DNA of 64,000 bases from DATHTC01 sp963746805. Its GTDB lineage: Bacteria > Actinomycetota > Thermoleophilia > Gaiellales > Gaiellaceae. This document shows, one piece after another, positions 17,662 to 26,357 of this stretch. The DNA is taken from the NCBI GenBank assembly GCA_963746805.1, contig CAVVCQ010000008.1:496001-560000 (forward strand), read 5' to 3'. The translations under genes were made by a program, and so were the position numbers. The notes below the pieces were generated by a model. That model saw only the letters and a program-made list of their open reading frames with translations. It made no database searches and was not told where the DNA came from. The stretch's first letter is position 1, and every line of letters begins with the position of its first letter.

Positions 17662-18432
17662 CTAGACGGACTCGACGGGGTCGCCCACGCGGACCGGCCC
17701 CGGCTCGACGACCTCGCCGTAGATGCCGAAGTCGATCGCGTCCGCCTCGCGCACGCCGCGGTAGGCCTTGATCTCGCGGAGCGTGTCGAAATCGCGGCGG
17801 CCGGTCTCCGGGCCGGCGGTCGTGATCGCGCAGCGGGCGACCTGCTCGAGCGGCCGCACGACGGCGCCGCCGAGGCGCAGCTCCCGGCCGATCCAGGTGT
17901 CCTCCTCGTGCGGGTCGACGCCGCCGACGTGGACGAGCATGCGGAACCGGCGCCCGTCCACGGACTCCACCCCTGCCTGCCGGGCCAGCTGCTCGAGCGA
18001 CGCCTCGGAGAGCAGCGTCACGGGGCCGCGCCCGCGGTCGACCGCGCGCGTGCCGCCGCCCTCGGACTCGAGCAGCCGCACGCGGCGGCCGAGGTAGCTC
18101 GACACCGCAGCGGCCCACGGCCCGACGACGAGGCTCCCGCGCAGGGTCCGGCTGAAGAGGTCGGTCTCGATCGGGCCGTCGGTCTCGACCACGTCCTCGA
18201 CGCTCGAGCCGTCCGGGAAGCGCAGCGCGAGACGGCGCGAGCCCGCATCCCACTCCGTGCCGATGGCGACGAGGCGCGGGTCGCGGAGCGCGCCGAGGCG
18301 CCGGCCCTCCTCGTCGACGAGCGCGAACCGGCGGTTGTCGTCGACGCCGGTGCGCTGCAGCTCGATCTCGGCCGGGCTCATGAGGCCGAGCCCTTTCACG
18401 GGCGCGACCCAGAGCGACGCGACATGCCCCAC
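17662..18432 (-). CDS. MOSC-domain protein
   Basis: A 256-residue protein. The N-terminal ~90 residues form the MOSC-N beta-barrel (VASLWVAPVKGLGL...VDDNRRFALVDEEG). The MOSC domain follows, with VHVGGVDPHEEDTWIGREL and the conserved cysteine in QVARCAITTAGPETGRRD. MOSC domains bind a persulfide or the molybdenum cofactor and occur in mARC-type reductases and Moco sulfurases. Short length argues for a free-standing MOSC protein. It lies 9 bases after the metallophosphoesterase gene on the same strand. Confidence 0.88.
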   Translation of the reverse strand: MGHVASLWVAPVKGLGLMSPAEIELQRTGVDDNRRFALVDEEGRRLGALRDPRLVAIGTEWDAGSRRLALRFPDGSSVEDVVETDGPIETDLFSRTLRGSLVVGPWAAAVSSYLGRRVRLLESEGGGTRAVDRGRGPVTLLSEASLEQLARQAGVESVDGRRFRMLVHVGGVDPHEEDTWIGRELRLGGAVVRPLEQVARCAITTAGPETGRRDFDTLREIKAYRGVREADAIDFGIYGEVVEPGPVRVGDPVESV

Positions 18433-18441
18433 GCGGCCAGT

Positions 18442-19233
18442 CTACGTCCGCGGTGCGCGGGCCTCCGGGGCCTCGACCTCGATCGCCGGATGTCGGCGCG
18501 GGGCGACGTCGAGGTCGAACACGTAGAAGTCCCGGCCGGTCACGTGCACGGCGACGTTGTAGACGGGCGTCTCGCCGATCCGGCCCTCGAAGCTGCCGGC
18601 GTGGGCGTGGCCGTGGAGGACGAGGTCGGGCTGGTACTCGGCGATGGGGATCGCGAGGCGGGCCGAGCCGAGCATCGCGTGGATCCCGAGCGGCTCGCCC
18701 TCGAGCGTCTCGACGACCGGGGCGTAGTGGAGGAGGACGATGCGCAGGTCGGCGCGGGCGATCTCCTGCAGGCCGCGCTCGATTGCACACATCTCGTCGC
18801 TCGTCTCCGTATAGAGGTCGCGCAGGATCCGCTCGCCGAAGTCCGGGATCGACGACCCCGGGAAGCCGCCGACGAAGCCCTTCGTGCCGACGATCCCGAG
18901 CTCGAGGTCGCGCACCTCGAGCACCTCGACGGCGCGGTCGAGCACGATCACGCCCGTGTCGCGCAGCACCCGCGCGATCTCGTCCTGGCGGCCCTCGTGG
19001 TAGTCGTGGTTGCCGAGCACCGCGACCACGGGGCACTCGACGAGGCGGGCCGCGTCCGCGATGACCACGGCCTGCTCCGGCTCGCCGTGCGTGGTCAGGT
19101 CGCCGGCGAGGAGGACGAGGTCGACGTCGTCCAGCCGCGCGAAGGCTCCCTCCACCCGCTCGCGCACGGCCTCCGAGGCGTGCACGTCGCCCGCAGCGGC
19201 GATCCGGATGCGCTCGCTCACGATTCCCTCCAT
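18442..19233 (-). CDS. Calcineurin-like metallophosphoesterase
   Basis: A 263-residue protein with all metal-binding blocks of the family in order: GDVHAS (D-x-H, residue ~15), LLAGDLTTHG, AVLGNHDYHEG and LVLHGHAHAG. Catalysis uses two metal ions to hydrolyse phosphomono- or diesters. No signal peptide, so it is cytoplasmic. The substrate cannot be read. It is probably cotranscribed with the MOSC gene downstream and is separated by only ~40 bases from the divergent nucleotidyltransferase gene. Confidence 0.9.
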   Translation of the reverse strand: MEGIVSERIRIAAAGDVHASEAVRERVEGAFARLDDVDLVLLAGDLTTHGEPEQAVVIADAARLVECPVVAVLGNHDYHEGRQDEIARVLRDTGVIVLDRAVEVLEVRDLELGIVGTKGFVGGFPGSSIPDFGERILRDLYTETSDEMCAIERGLQEIARADLRIVLLHYAPVVETLEGEPLGIHAMLGSARLAIPIAEYQPDLVLHGHAHAGSFEGRIGETPVYNVAVHVTGRDFYVFDLDVAPRRHPAIEVEAPEARAPRT

Positions 19234-19275
19234 ATCCAGGGGTTACGACCGGCACACCCCGGGAACGGGCGCCAC

Positions 19276-19878
19276 ATGTCGGGCGCCGAGACGATGGCGA
19301 GCTTCGTCGTGACCTTGAAGCGCGTCGCGGCGATCCTCCGCGACGAGGAGATCCCCTTCGCCCTCGGCGGCGGCCTGGCCGCATGGGCGCGCGGCGGCCC
19401 CGAGACGGATCACGACGTCGACTTCTTCGTCAAGCCGGAGGACGCGCTGCGCGCGCAGGAGGCGCTGGTCGAGCACGGCGGGATGCAGCCGGAGCGGCCG
19501 CCGGAGGACTGGCTCCTCAAAGTGCTGGACGGCGACGTGCTCGTCGATCTCGTCTTCCGCCCTAGCGGCGGCCCGGTCACCGACGCCTGGCTCGACCGGG
19601 CGGACGAGCACGAGCTGATGGCGATGACGCTGCCGATCCTCTCGCTCGAGGACGTGATGTCGACAAAGCTCCTCGCCCTGCGGGAGCAGGAGCCGGACTT
19701 CGGCCAGGTCCTGCGGATCGCGCGGGCGCTGCGCGAGCAGATCCCCTGGGAGCGGGTGCGCCGACGGACGGAGCACTCGCCGTGGGCGCTCGCGTTCTTC
19801 ACGCTCGTCGAGGGGCTCGGCATCGTCGAATCCGTGGGGGAACCCATGGTTCCCCCACGAGCCCCCTCCTTCACCTAG
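19276..19878 (+). CDS. Nucleotidyltransferase-fold protein with repeat-derived C-terminus
   Basis: A 200-residue protein. FALGGGLAAWARGGPETDHDVDFFV holds the GG and D-x-D motifs of the minimal nucleotidyltransferase fold (AbiEii/DUF6036-like), followed by DVLVDLVFRPSGGP with the third acidic residue and the SLEDVMSTKLLALREQEPDF helix. The reading frame crosses into repeat copy 2 at 19834, so the last ~15 residues (VGEPMVPPRAPSFT) are encoded by the repeat. The native ending was probably replaced. Such proteins act as antitoxin- or toxin-like transferases or have unknown targets; no partner is visible. Confidence 0.8.
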   Translation: MSGAETMASFVVTLKRVAAILRDEEIPFALGGGLAAWARGGPETDHDVDFFVKPEDALRAQEALVEHGGMQPERPPEDWLLKVLDGDVLVDLVFRPSGGPVTDAWLDRADEHELMAMTLPILSLEDVMSTKLLALREQEPDFGQVLRIARALREQIPWERVRRRTEHSPWALAFFTLVEGLGIVESVGEPMVPPRAPSFT

Positions 19879-20105
19879 CGGCGTCGAGTTGCCTGAGCGT
19901 GGCCTCCCGGCGGAGAACCGCCCTTCGGCCGAGGGCTGGGTCTCGTTGCAGTGGCCGGGCGTGGTCGATGGCGCGCGCGCGCACCTGCGGTGCGGGCGCT
20001 CCGGCCAGAAACCTGCTCTCAGGGCGCATGGCGTGTCGTGACGGGCGGGATGCGCTGTGCCCCTGGACGGGCACGCGGCGATCCCGCCCGTCCGATCGCC
20101 CCGGA
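19834..20105 (+). repeat. Dispersed structured repeat, copy 2
   Basis: Same orientation and order as copy 1 at 1359-1638. Left palindrome GTGGGGGAACC-CAT-GGTTCCCCCAC is at 19834-19858. The right hairpin uses GACGGGCGGGAT (20040-20051) and ATCCCGCCCGTC (20081-20092). Identity is high but with several small indels, so the copies are not recent. On the left it interrupts or supplies the 3' end of the nucleotidyltransferase gene; on the right it abuts a truncated DHFR-like gene, which is how an insertion would look. Confidence 0.8.
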
Positions 20106-20107
20106 CC

Positions 20108-20355
20108 CCCGCCGCCTGCCATGCGCTGCATAGTCGGCCATGAGGTCCGACTGGTTGGCCCAGGTGGCGTCGGTCTCCCACACAGCCAGGGTCTCGTACA
20201 TGCGCCGCCCATAGAGGTACGTGCCTGCGGACCGCATGAGCTCGGTGATGAACACGAACACGTCGTCGTCGGGCGGAGCCCAGTCGAACGCGGCGCGCTC
20301 ATCCTTCGGTGCAGCCGTCGAGGGACATGTTCGACGCGTAGGTCAACTTCGCCAC
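20108..20355 (-). pseudogene. Dihydrofolate-reductase/RibD-C family gene, truncated by repeat
   Basis: From GTG 20355 the minus strand reads AKLTYASNMSLDG, then after a frame change DWAPPDD and FITELMRSAGTYLYGRRMYE, ending around SDLMADYAA and, after another shift, WQAA. This is the first ~80 residues of the DHFR-like RibD C-terminal family (about 190 residues when complete). The remaining half is missing, and repeat copy 2 begins at the break. A full-length relative of the wider family is at 33187-33747. The gene is certainly non-functional. Confidence 0.8.
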
Positions 20356-20369
20356 TTACCCTCGGATCC

Positions 20370-21179
20370 TTAGAAGAAGAACTGGTTCCAGGCCTCCCAC
20401 CACGTGTCCGCGCGGGAGACGATCAGGCGCGGGTTGAGGACCTCGACGCCGCGGCGGTTCTTGTATTCCTCCACCCCGTCCGTGCTCTTGAACTCGACCT
20501 TGATCTCGCACGGGCGGCCCGGGTCGTAGGGGCGGACGGCGTCGAGGCGACCGAGCGCCTCCTTCGCGCCTTCCTCGATCAGCTTCCGCGCCCGCTGCGG
20601 CGCGAGGTTCCGCGCCGAGGTGACGGTGATGCCCCACTTGACCGTCACCGTCGTGAGGCCGTCGCCGAGGAGCGCGGTCGCCTCGCGGCCGGTGGCCTCG
20701 TCCCCGGTGACGAGCGCGACCGGGCAGTCCCAGGTGCCGCAGAACGCGGCGTTGATCCCGGTCTCGCCGACGAGCGTGTCGTTGAACCACAGGTTCTGCC
20801 AGGTGCGGCCCGAGACGGTGTGGTTGAGCACCCCGTCCGGCGTGCCGTTCATCGCGTGCATCCCGACGAGCAGGCAGGCGTCGACGCCCTGCTCGAGGAA
20901 CGCGGTGTACTGCGTCCACTCCTGCTGGACGACGAACTCGACGTCCGGGTCGAGGAGGTCGGCGACGAGCGAGTTGAAGCTGTAGCCGCCGCCCGCGCCG
21001 TGGTGGTCCATCGCGACGATCTCGGTCGCGCCCGCCGCCTTGGCCCCGCGCACGGCGGCGTTGATCTCCTCGGTGTAGAGCTTGCGCCCCTCCTCGTAGA
21101 GCGGCTGGCCGGCGTTCGTCTGCGAGCCGTTGACGATCCCCGCCACGCCCTCCATGTCGCTGATGATCGCGACGCGCAC
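20370..21179 (-). CDS. M55-family D-aminopeptidase (DppA-like)
   Basis: A 269-residue protein that matches Bacillus DppA. SDMEGV gives zinc ligands D8 and E10, MDHHGAGGG gives H60, VGMHAMNG gives the next histidine (~108), NHTVSG the catalytic-region histidine (~120) and LVGETGINA the glutamate (~139). DppA is a self-compartmentalising decameric aminopeptidase for D-amino-acid peptides such as D-Ala-D-Ala. GTG start at 21179, 20 bases from the divergent SDR gene. There is no transporter beside it. Confidence 0.92.
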   Translation of the reverse strand: MRVAIISDMEGVAGIVNGSQTNAGQPLYEEGRKLYTEEINAAVRGAKAAGATEIVAMDHHGAGGGYSFNSLVADLLDPDVEFVVQQEWTQYTAFLEQGVDACLLVGMHAMNGTPDGVLNHTVSGRTWQNLWFNDTLVGETGINAAFCGTWDCPVALVTGDEATGREATALLGDGLTTVTVKWGITVTSARNLAPQRARKLIEEGAKEALGRLDAVRPYDPGRPCEIKVEFKSTDGVEEYKNRRGVEVLNPRLIVSRADTWWEAWNQFFF

Positions 21180-21199
21180 GGGGCGATAGCGTAGGCGAG

Positions 21200-21964
21200 A
21201 TGGAAACCGGGCTCGCCGGTAAGGGCGTCCTCGTCACCGGCGGGTCGGGCGGGATCGGCGCCGCCTGCGTGCGCGCCTTCCGGGCCGAGGGCGCGCGGGT
21301 GGTCGCGCACTACCATCGGGGACGGGAGCGCGCCGAGGCCGTGGGCGCGGACGCGATCGTCGGCGGCGACCTCCGCGACGAGGCCGAGGTCGAGCGCGTG
21401 TTCGCCGAGGCACGCGACGCACTCGGTCGGATCGACGTGTGCGCGGCGGTGGCCGGGGTGTGGCCGCAGGAGGACGTCCCGGTGTGGGAGCTCCCGCTCG
21501 AGCGCTGGGAGGAGACGCTCCGCGCGAACCTCACCTCTGCGTTCCTCACGGCGCGCGCCTTCCTGCGGGAGGTCGAGCGCACCGGTCACGGCAGCCTCGT
21601 CCTCGTCGGCTCGACCGCGGGCGTCGTCGGTGAGGCCGGGCACGCGGACTACGCCGCCGCGAAGGGCGCGCTCCTCACCGGGCTGCTCCTCTCGCTGAAG
21701 AACGAGATCGTCCGCGTCGCGCCGCTCGGCCGCGTCAACGCCGTCGCGCCCGGCTGGACCGAGTCGCCGATGACGCGGGGGCACGTCGACCCGGACGACG
21801 TCCGGCGCGTCTCGCGCACGATGGCACTGCGGAAGGTGGCCCGTCCGGAGGACGTCGCGCGCCAGGTCGTCGTCCTCGCCTCGGACGAGCTCTCGGGGCA
21901 CGTCACCGGCCAGGTCGTGACGATCGCCGGCGGGATGGAGGGCCGGACGATCCACGAGTCGTAG
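21200..21964 (+). CDS. Short-chain dehydrogenase/reductase (FabG-like)
   Basis: A 254-residue classical SDR. TGGSGGIGAA (residues ~13-22) is the NAD(P)-binding glycine motif, AVAGVWP replaces the usual NNAG, and the catalytic tetrad is completed by GSTAG (Ser) and YAAAK (Tyr, Lys). PGWTESPM and the C-terminal G-x-x-x-T-I-AGGM follow FabG form. It oxidises or reduces a hydroxyl/carbonyl group with NAD(P)(H); the substrate is unknown. Confidence 0.9.
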   Translation: METGLAGKGVLVTGGSGGIGAACVRAFRAEGARVVAHYHRGRERAEAVGADAIVGGDLRDEAEVERVFAEARDALGRIDVCAAVAGVWPQEDVPVWELPLERWEETLRANLTSAFLTARAFLREVERTGHGSLVLVGSTAGVVGEAGHADYAAAKGALLTGLLLSLKNEIVRVAPLGRVNAVAPGWTESPMTRGHVDPDDVRRVSRTMALRKVARPEDVARQVVVLASDELSGHVTGQVVTIAGGMEGRTIHES

Positions 21965-22083
21965 AACGACGCCGGCGGCGGACCGGAGCCCGCCGCCGGG
22001 AACCCTGCCGCAGGAGTGATTGCCGTCAGTCCCCGGCGGGAGTCGTTTCGACTATCGGCCGAACGCCGGGGCACCTTGAGATC

Positions 22084-22145
22084 AGTGTCAGGCACCGAAT
22101 GATTGGCCCGGTCCTCCATCGATGCCCCTCTTCAGTGTCTGACAC
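22084..22145. repeat. GTGTC-type short palindromic elements
   Basis: AGTGTCAGGCACC (22084-22096) and the perfect palindrome GTGTC-T-GACAC (22135-22145) lie 38 bases apart in the gap downstream of the SDR gene. A related copy, GGTCAGGCACCGG, occurs at 1674-1686 next to repeat copy 1. They resemble small REP-like palindromes. No protein is encoded here. The rest of 21965-22420 shows only GC-rich sequence and a hairpin at 22292-22337. Confidence 0.45.
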
Positions 22146-22291
22146 GAACGCGCGCCGGTCCGTGCCGAAACCGTGCCGAAAAGATGAGGGGCGCGGCCGC
22201 CGCCCGGCCACGCCCCCCGGAAGCGCCTCGAGTTCGAGGCGGCTCCTGGTTCGAAACGGCCCCCGCCGCACCGGGGCCCCTTCGATCCTTG

Positions 22292-22337
22292 GAAAACGTC
22301 CTTCGGCCCCGCCGCATCGGGCCGCTGGGACGTTTTC
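22292..22337 (+). promoter_or_regulatory. Two-tier hairpin in the leader of the methyltransferase gene
   Basis: GAAAACGTCC (22292-22301) pairs with GGACGTTTTC (22328-22337), and inside it CGGCCC (22304-22309) pairs with GGGCCG (22319-22324). The outer stem includes a rare A/T-rich run. It ends 83 bases before the start of the homocysteine methyltransferase/MTHFR gene. It could be an RNA regulator, a terminator of leftover transcription or a DNA site. It has no resemblance to SAM or cobalamin riboswitch cores. Confidence 0.45.
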
Positions 22338-22420
22338 GTTCCCTGACTATCGCCGAGACCACCCCACTTGATCCATCACCCGATCGGCGGTTGACCGCGC
22401 CGCTTGACTACAGTCGGTCC

Positions 22421-24229
22421 GTGGCCGGCCGCCTCCTCGAACGCCTAGCCTCCGGCCCGCCGATCGTCGCCGACGGCGGCCTCGGGGCCCTCATCTCGGA
22501 CGCCGTACCACGGCTGCGCTGCCCCGAGGAGGCCAACCTGCGCCAGCCCGAGAGCGTCGTCTCGGTGCACGTCGCCTACATCCGCGCCGGGGCGGAGCTG
22601 ATCGAGACGAACTCGTTCGGCGCGAACCGGCCGAAGCTCGCGACGCACTTCCTCGAGGACGAGTTCGAGCGGATCAACTCGACCGCGGTGCGGCTCGCGC
22701 GCGAGGCCCGCGAGGTGACCGGCGCAGACGTGTACATCGCCGGCTCGATCGGCCCCATCGGCGACGTCGAGCTCCGCGGCGAGGCCCGCGCCGACCTCTT
22801 CGCCGAGCAGGCCGCGATCCTCGAGGGCCGCGGCGCCGACCTGTTCATGGTCGAGACGTTCTACGACCTCGACGAGCTCGCCACCGCAGTCGAGGCGATC
22901 GCCCGCGCCTCGTCGCTCCCGATCGTCGCGCTCATGACGTTCGACACCGACGGCCAGACGCTCGGCGGGGTCACCGCAGCGGAGGCAGGCGAGCGGCTCG
23001 CGTCCCTGGGAGTCGCCGCCATGGGCGCGAACCACGGCGCCGGCCCGCAGGCCGCCCTCACAGCCTTGACCGAGATGGCCGGCGACGGGCGCGTCCTCGC
23101 CGCGCTGCCGAACATCGGCCTCGCCTCGCTCGCCGGCACCCGGGTCGTGTACCCGCACGCGACCCCGGAGTACTTCGGCGAGTTCGCCGCCCAGGCGCGG
23201 AGCCTCGGCGCGGGGATCGTCGGCGGCTGCTGCGGGACGACGCCCGCCCAGGTCGCCGCCATCCGCAGCGCGATCGACGCAGGGCGCGAGCCGACGCTGC
23301 CGTTCGTCGCCCGCGAGCCCCTCGACTTCGCCGCGGCGCCACCCACGGATGAGCAGACCGAGCTCGCGCGGATGCTGGACCAGGGCGAGTTCGTCGTCTC
23401 GGTGCAGCTCGACCCGCCCCTCGGCGCCGACGCCGGCGCCCTGCTCGAGACCGCCCGCGCGCTGAAGGAGTCGGGCGCGGCGCACTTCGTCGACGTCAAC
23501 GACAACCCGCGCGCCCGCGCGCGCATGAGCGGGATGATGGTCTCCGTCGCGATCGAGCGCGCCTGCGGGATCGAGACCATCCCGCACCTGACGACGCGGG
23601 ACTCGACGATCGCCGGCCTGGAGTCGCTGCTCCTCGGCGCCCACGCCGAGGGCGTGCGCAACGTCCTCGCCGTCACGGGCGACCCACCGGAGGAGGCCGA
23701 CTACCCCGGGGCGCGCGGCGTGTACCAGGTCGACGCGATCGGCCTGACGGAGATCGTCTCGGCGCTGAACCGCGGCGAGGACTACCACGGGCGGTCGATC
23801 GACGCGCCCACGTCGTTCTACTGCGGCGTCGCCGTCAACCCCTCGGCCGACGACCTCGAGACCGAGCTGCGACGCTTCGAGGCGAAGCTCGAGGCGGGCG
23901 CGCGCTTCGGGATGACGCAGATCCTGTTCGACCTCTCGTTCCTCGACCGCTTCCTCGAGCGGCTCGGCGGCTCCTCGCCCATCCCGCTGCTCATCGGCCT
24001 CTGGCCGCTCTCGAGCCTGCAGCTGGCGCAGCGCCTCCACAACGAGGTGCCGGGGATCGTCGTGCCCGAGCCCGTGCAGGAGCGGCTGCGCGCGGCGGGC
24101 GCCGGGGCGCGCGAGGTGGGGCTCGAGCTCGCGCGCGAGCTCCGCGTCGAGGCGGAGGAGAAGGCGGCGGGGATCTACGTCGTGGCGCCGTTCCGGCGGC
24201 CGCTCGGCGTGCTCGAGCTCCTGGAGTAG
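22421..24229 (+). CDS. Bifunctional homocysteine S-methyltransferase / methylenetetrahydrofolate reductase
   Basis: A 602-residue fusion like Bacillus YitJ. The N-terminal ~300 residues are the Pfam S-methyl_trans barrel: VADGGLGALI, ETNSFGANR (first Zn cysteine position is Asn-Ser here) and VGGCCGTTP with the Zn-binding Cys pair. The C-terminal ~290 residues are MTHFR: FVVSVQLDPP, HLTTRD and NVLAVTGDPP. It would make methyl-THF and pass a methyl group to homocysteine, giving methionine. Start GTG 22421. The usual third zinc cysteine in the ETNTFG-ANR-type motif should be checked by alignment. Confidence 0.88.
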   Translation: MAGRLLERLASGPPIVADGGLGALISDAVPRLRCPEEANLRQPESVVSVHVAYIRAGAELIETNSFGANRPKLATHFLEDEFERINSTAVRLAREAREVTGADVYIAGSIGPIGDVELRGEARADLFAEQAAILEGRGADLFMVETFYDLDELATAVEAIARASSLPIVALMTFDTDGQTLGGVTAAEAGERLASLGVAAMGANHGAGPQAALTALTEMAGDGRVLAALPNIGLASLAGTRVVYPHATPEYFGEFAAQARSLGAGIVGGCCGTTPAQVAAIRSAIDAGREPTLPFVAREPLDFAAAPPTDEQTELARMLDQGEFVVSVQLDPPLGADAGALLETARALKESGAAHFVDVNDNPRARARMSGMMVSVAIERACGIETIPHLTTRDSTIAGLESLLLGAHAEGVRNVLAVTGDPPEEADYPGARGVYQVDAIGLTEIVSALNRGEDYHGRSIDAPTSFYCGVAVNPSADDLETELRRFEAKLEAGARFGMTQILFDLSFLDRFLERLGGSSPIPLLIGLWPLSSLQLAQRLHNEVPGIVVPEPVQERLRAAGAGAREVGLELARELRVEAEEKAAGIYVVAPFRRPLGVLELLE

Positions 24230-24238
24230 CGTGCGCCC

Positions 24239-25189
24239 GTGACCGCGACGCTCGCCCACGCCGCCCCACCCGGCTCGACGATCGGCGTCGTCACGCCCGG
24301 GAGCCCGGCCGAGACGCGTGCGGAGGTGGAGCGCGGTGTCGCCTGGTGGGAGTCGCAGGGCTATCGCGTCCGGCTCATGCCCGGCGCGCTCGAGCAGGAC
24401 GGCTGGCACGCCGGCAGCCCCGAGGTCCGCGCCCGCGACCTGCAGGAGGCGTTCGCCGACCCGGAGATCCACGCGATCCAGACGATGCGCGGCGGCTACG
24501 GCTCGCCGCAGGTCGTCCCGCTGCTCGACTTCGACGCGATCGCGCGGACGCCGAAGGCGTTCTTCGGCCTCTCCGACATCACCGCCCTGCACGCCGCGCT
24601 CTACGCCCGGGCGGGCCTGGCCACGTTCTACGGCCCGAGCCTGACGATGGTCGGCAGCCCGGCGCCGAGCGCGTTCACCACGGAGCGGTTCCTGCGCGTC
24701 CTCGCCGGCGAGACGACCGGCCGAGTGCCGGAGGACCGCGACCGCCTCACCGTGGTCGCGCTCGCGGGCGGGACGGCCAGCGGGCCGCTGGTCGGCGGCT
24801 GCCTCATCGACCTCATCTACACGATCGGCACGCCGTGGGAGCCGGACCTCGACGGCGCGATCTTCTTCTTCGAGGACGTCGGCCAGGCGCCGATCCAGAT
24901 CGACCGGGCCCTGCTCCACCTCGAGCAGACGGGGAAGCTCGACGGCATCCGCGGCGTCGTCGTCGGCGAGCTCGCCGGTTGCGAGTGGTACGAGCACACC
25001 TCCGCGCCCCGGTCGAAGACGCTGGAGGAGGTCCTCGAGAGCCGTCTCGGCGGACTCGGCGTCCCCGTGCTGTACGGCCTCCCGCTGGGGCACGGCGCGA
25101 CCATCGCGACGCTGCCGCTCGGCGTCCGGGCCACCGTCGACGGGGACGCCGCGACGCTCACGATCGACGAGCCGGCGCTGCTGGTCTAG
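24239..25189 (+). CDS. LD-carboxypeptidase (peptidase S66)
   Basis: A 316-residue cytoplasmic protein. IGVVTPGSPAE opens the fold, MRGGYGS gives the loop near the active site, FFGLSDITAL carries the nucleophile serine, GELAGCEW the glutamate region and PLGHGA the histidine. The family trims the terminal D-amino acid from murein tetrapeptides during cell-wall recycling, and relatives (MccF) cleave microcin adducts. Starts at GTG 10 bases after the methyltransferase gene. Its end overlaps the convergent protease gene by 4 bases. Confidence 0.9.
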   Translation: MTATLAHAAPPGSTIGVVTPGSPAETRAEVERGVAWWESQGYRVRLMPGALEQDGWHAGSPEVRARDLQEAFADPEIHAIQTMRGGYGSPQVVPLLDFDAIARTPKAFFGLSDITALHAALYARAGLATFYGPSLTMVGSPAPSAFTTERFLRVLAGETTGRVPEDRDRLTVVALAGGTASGPLVGGCLIDLIYTIGTPWEPDLDGAIFFFEDVGQAPIQIDRALLHLEQTGKLDGIRGVVVGELAGCEWYEHTSAPRSKTLEEVLESRLGGLGVPVLYGLPLGHGATIATLPLGVRATVDGDAATLTIDEPALLV

Positions 25190-26322
25190 CCGGCGCAGTC
25201 GCCGGTCGAGGTCGGCCCACGCACGCCGGTGAGGGCGTCGCGGACGACTGCGTTCGGGACGCCGAAGCCGCCGTCCGAGCCGACGCGGGCGGCGAAGACC
25301 GTCGCCTCGACCTCCCCGTTCGCGTCGACGACCGGCCCGCCCGAGTTGCCGTGGCGCACCGTGCCCGAGAGCGCCGTCACCGCCCGCTCCACCGGCCCGC
25401 GGCCGTACGCGTCCTGCGAGATCACCGTCGCGGTCCGTCCCAGCCGCCCCGGCACCGCCGTGAACGGCCCGTTGCCGGGATAGCCGAGGATCGCGACGGC
25501 CTGGCCGTCGCCGCCGTCGCCGAACGTGAGCGGCCGTCCGCGCAGGCCCGCGACGCGGAGCACCGCGACGTCGTTGCGCGAGTCGTACGCCACCGCCTGC
25601 GCGCGGAGCCGGTCGCCGGAGCCGGGGTGCTCCACGACCGTGTCCTGCTGGCCGGCGACGACGTGAGCCGCGGTCACGACGAGCTCCGGCGCCGCGACCC
25701 AGCCCGACCCGGAGACGCCGAGCCCGCACGCCGTGCCGAGGACGCGGACGACGCTCGGCGCGGCCCGGCGCACGCCCGGCTGGCGCAGGAGCGCGGGGTC
25801 GGGCGGCTCGGTCGGCCCCGCCGGCCCGACGATCGCGGGGAAGGGGTCGACGCGCTGGATCGCGTCGAGCAGCCGCCCCGGTGGGACGACCTCGTTCAGC
25901 CGGGCCATCACCTCCGACCGCTGAACGGCGCGCCGCAGCTCGGACTGCCCGGGCACGTGGAGCAGCACGGCGCCCGCGATCCACACGGCGACGAGCCCCG
26001 CGGCGGCACCGAGCACGAGTCCGCCGGCCATGTCCAGGGGCGCGAAGGGCGTGAGGCGCAGCGAGCGCCGGAGCGCCCCGCCGGCGAACGAGCCGACGGC
26101 CTCGAGCAGCAGCGCGCCGAAGCACGCGCCGAGGAGCGCGACCACCGGCGTGTACGGCGACGGCTCTCCGTCGGAGAGCAGTGCCGGCGCGAGCCGGCTG
26201 CCGACGATCGCCCCGATCGCGACTCCCGTGAGGGCGAGCGCACCGGCGACGAGTCCCTTCCGCAGGCCGAGGAGCGCCGCGAGCGCGACGACCGCGATGG
26301 CCAACCAATCGAGCGCGGTCAT
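25186..26322 (-). CDS. CvpA-type membrane-anchored serine protease (MarP-like)
   Basis: A 378-residue protein. Residues 1-130 hold four hydrophobic helices of the CvpA/colicin-V-production type (DWLAIAVVALAALLGLRKG). The C-terminal ~200 residues are a trypsin-like protease with the triad His in VVTAAHVV, Asp in SRNDVAVL and Ser in RHGNSGGPV. Mycobacterial MarP has the same layout and cleaves the peptidoglycan hydrolase RipA under acid stress. A cysteine pair (GTACG and C-terminal GDCAG) could form the stabilising disulfide. The tail-to-tail neighbour is a murein carboxypeptidase. Confidence 0.9.
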   Translation of the reverse strand: MTALDWLAIAVVALAALLGLRKGLVAGALALTGVAIGAIVGSRLAPALLSDGEPSPYTPVVALLGACFGALLLEAVGSFAGGALRRSLRLTPFAPLDMAGGLVLGAAAGLVAVWIAGAVLLHVPGQSELRRAVQRSEVMARLNEVVPPGRLLDAIQRVDPFPAIVGPAGPTEPPDPALLRQPGVRRAAPSVVRVLGTACGLGVSGSGWVAAPELVVTAAHVVAGQQDTVVEHPGSGDRLRAQAVAYDSRNDVAVLRVAGLRGRPLTFGDGGDGQAVAILGYPGNGPFTAVPGRLGRTATVISQDAYGRGPVERAVTALSGTVRHGNSGGPVVDANGEVEATVFAARVGSDGGFGVPNAVVRDALTGVRGPTSTGDCAG

Positions 26323-26357
26323 CCCCGAGTAGGCTACGCACCCCGACGAGGAGGCCG

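Noticed and set aside
22150..22420. SAM, SAH or cobalamin riboswitch before the methionine gene
   Set aside because: None of the conserved cores of these classes can be found; only an unassigned hairpin is present.
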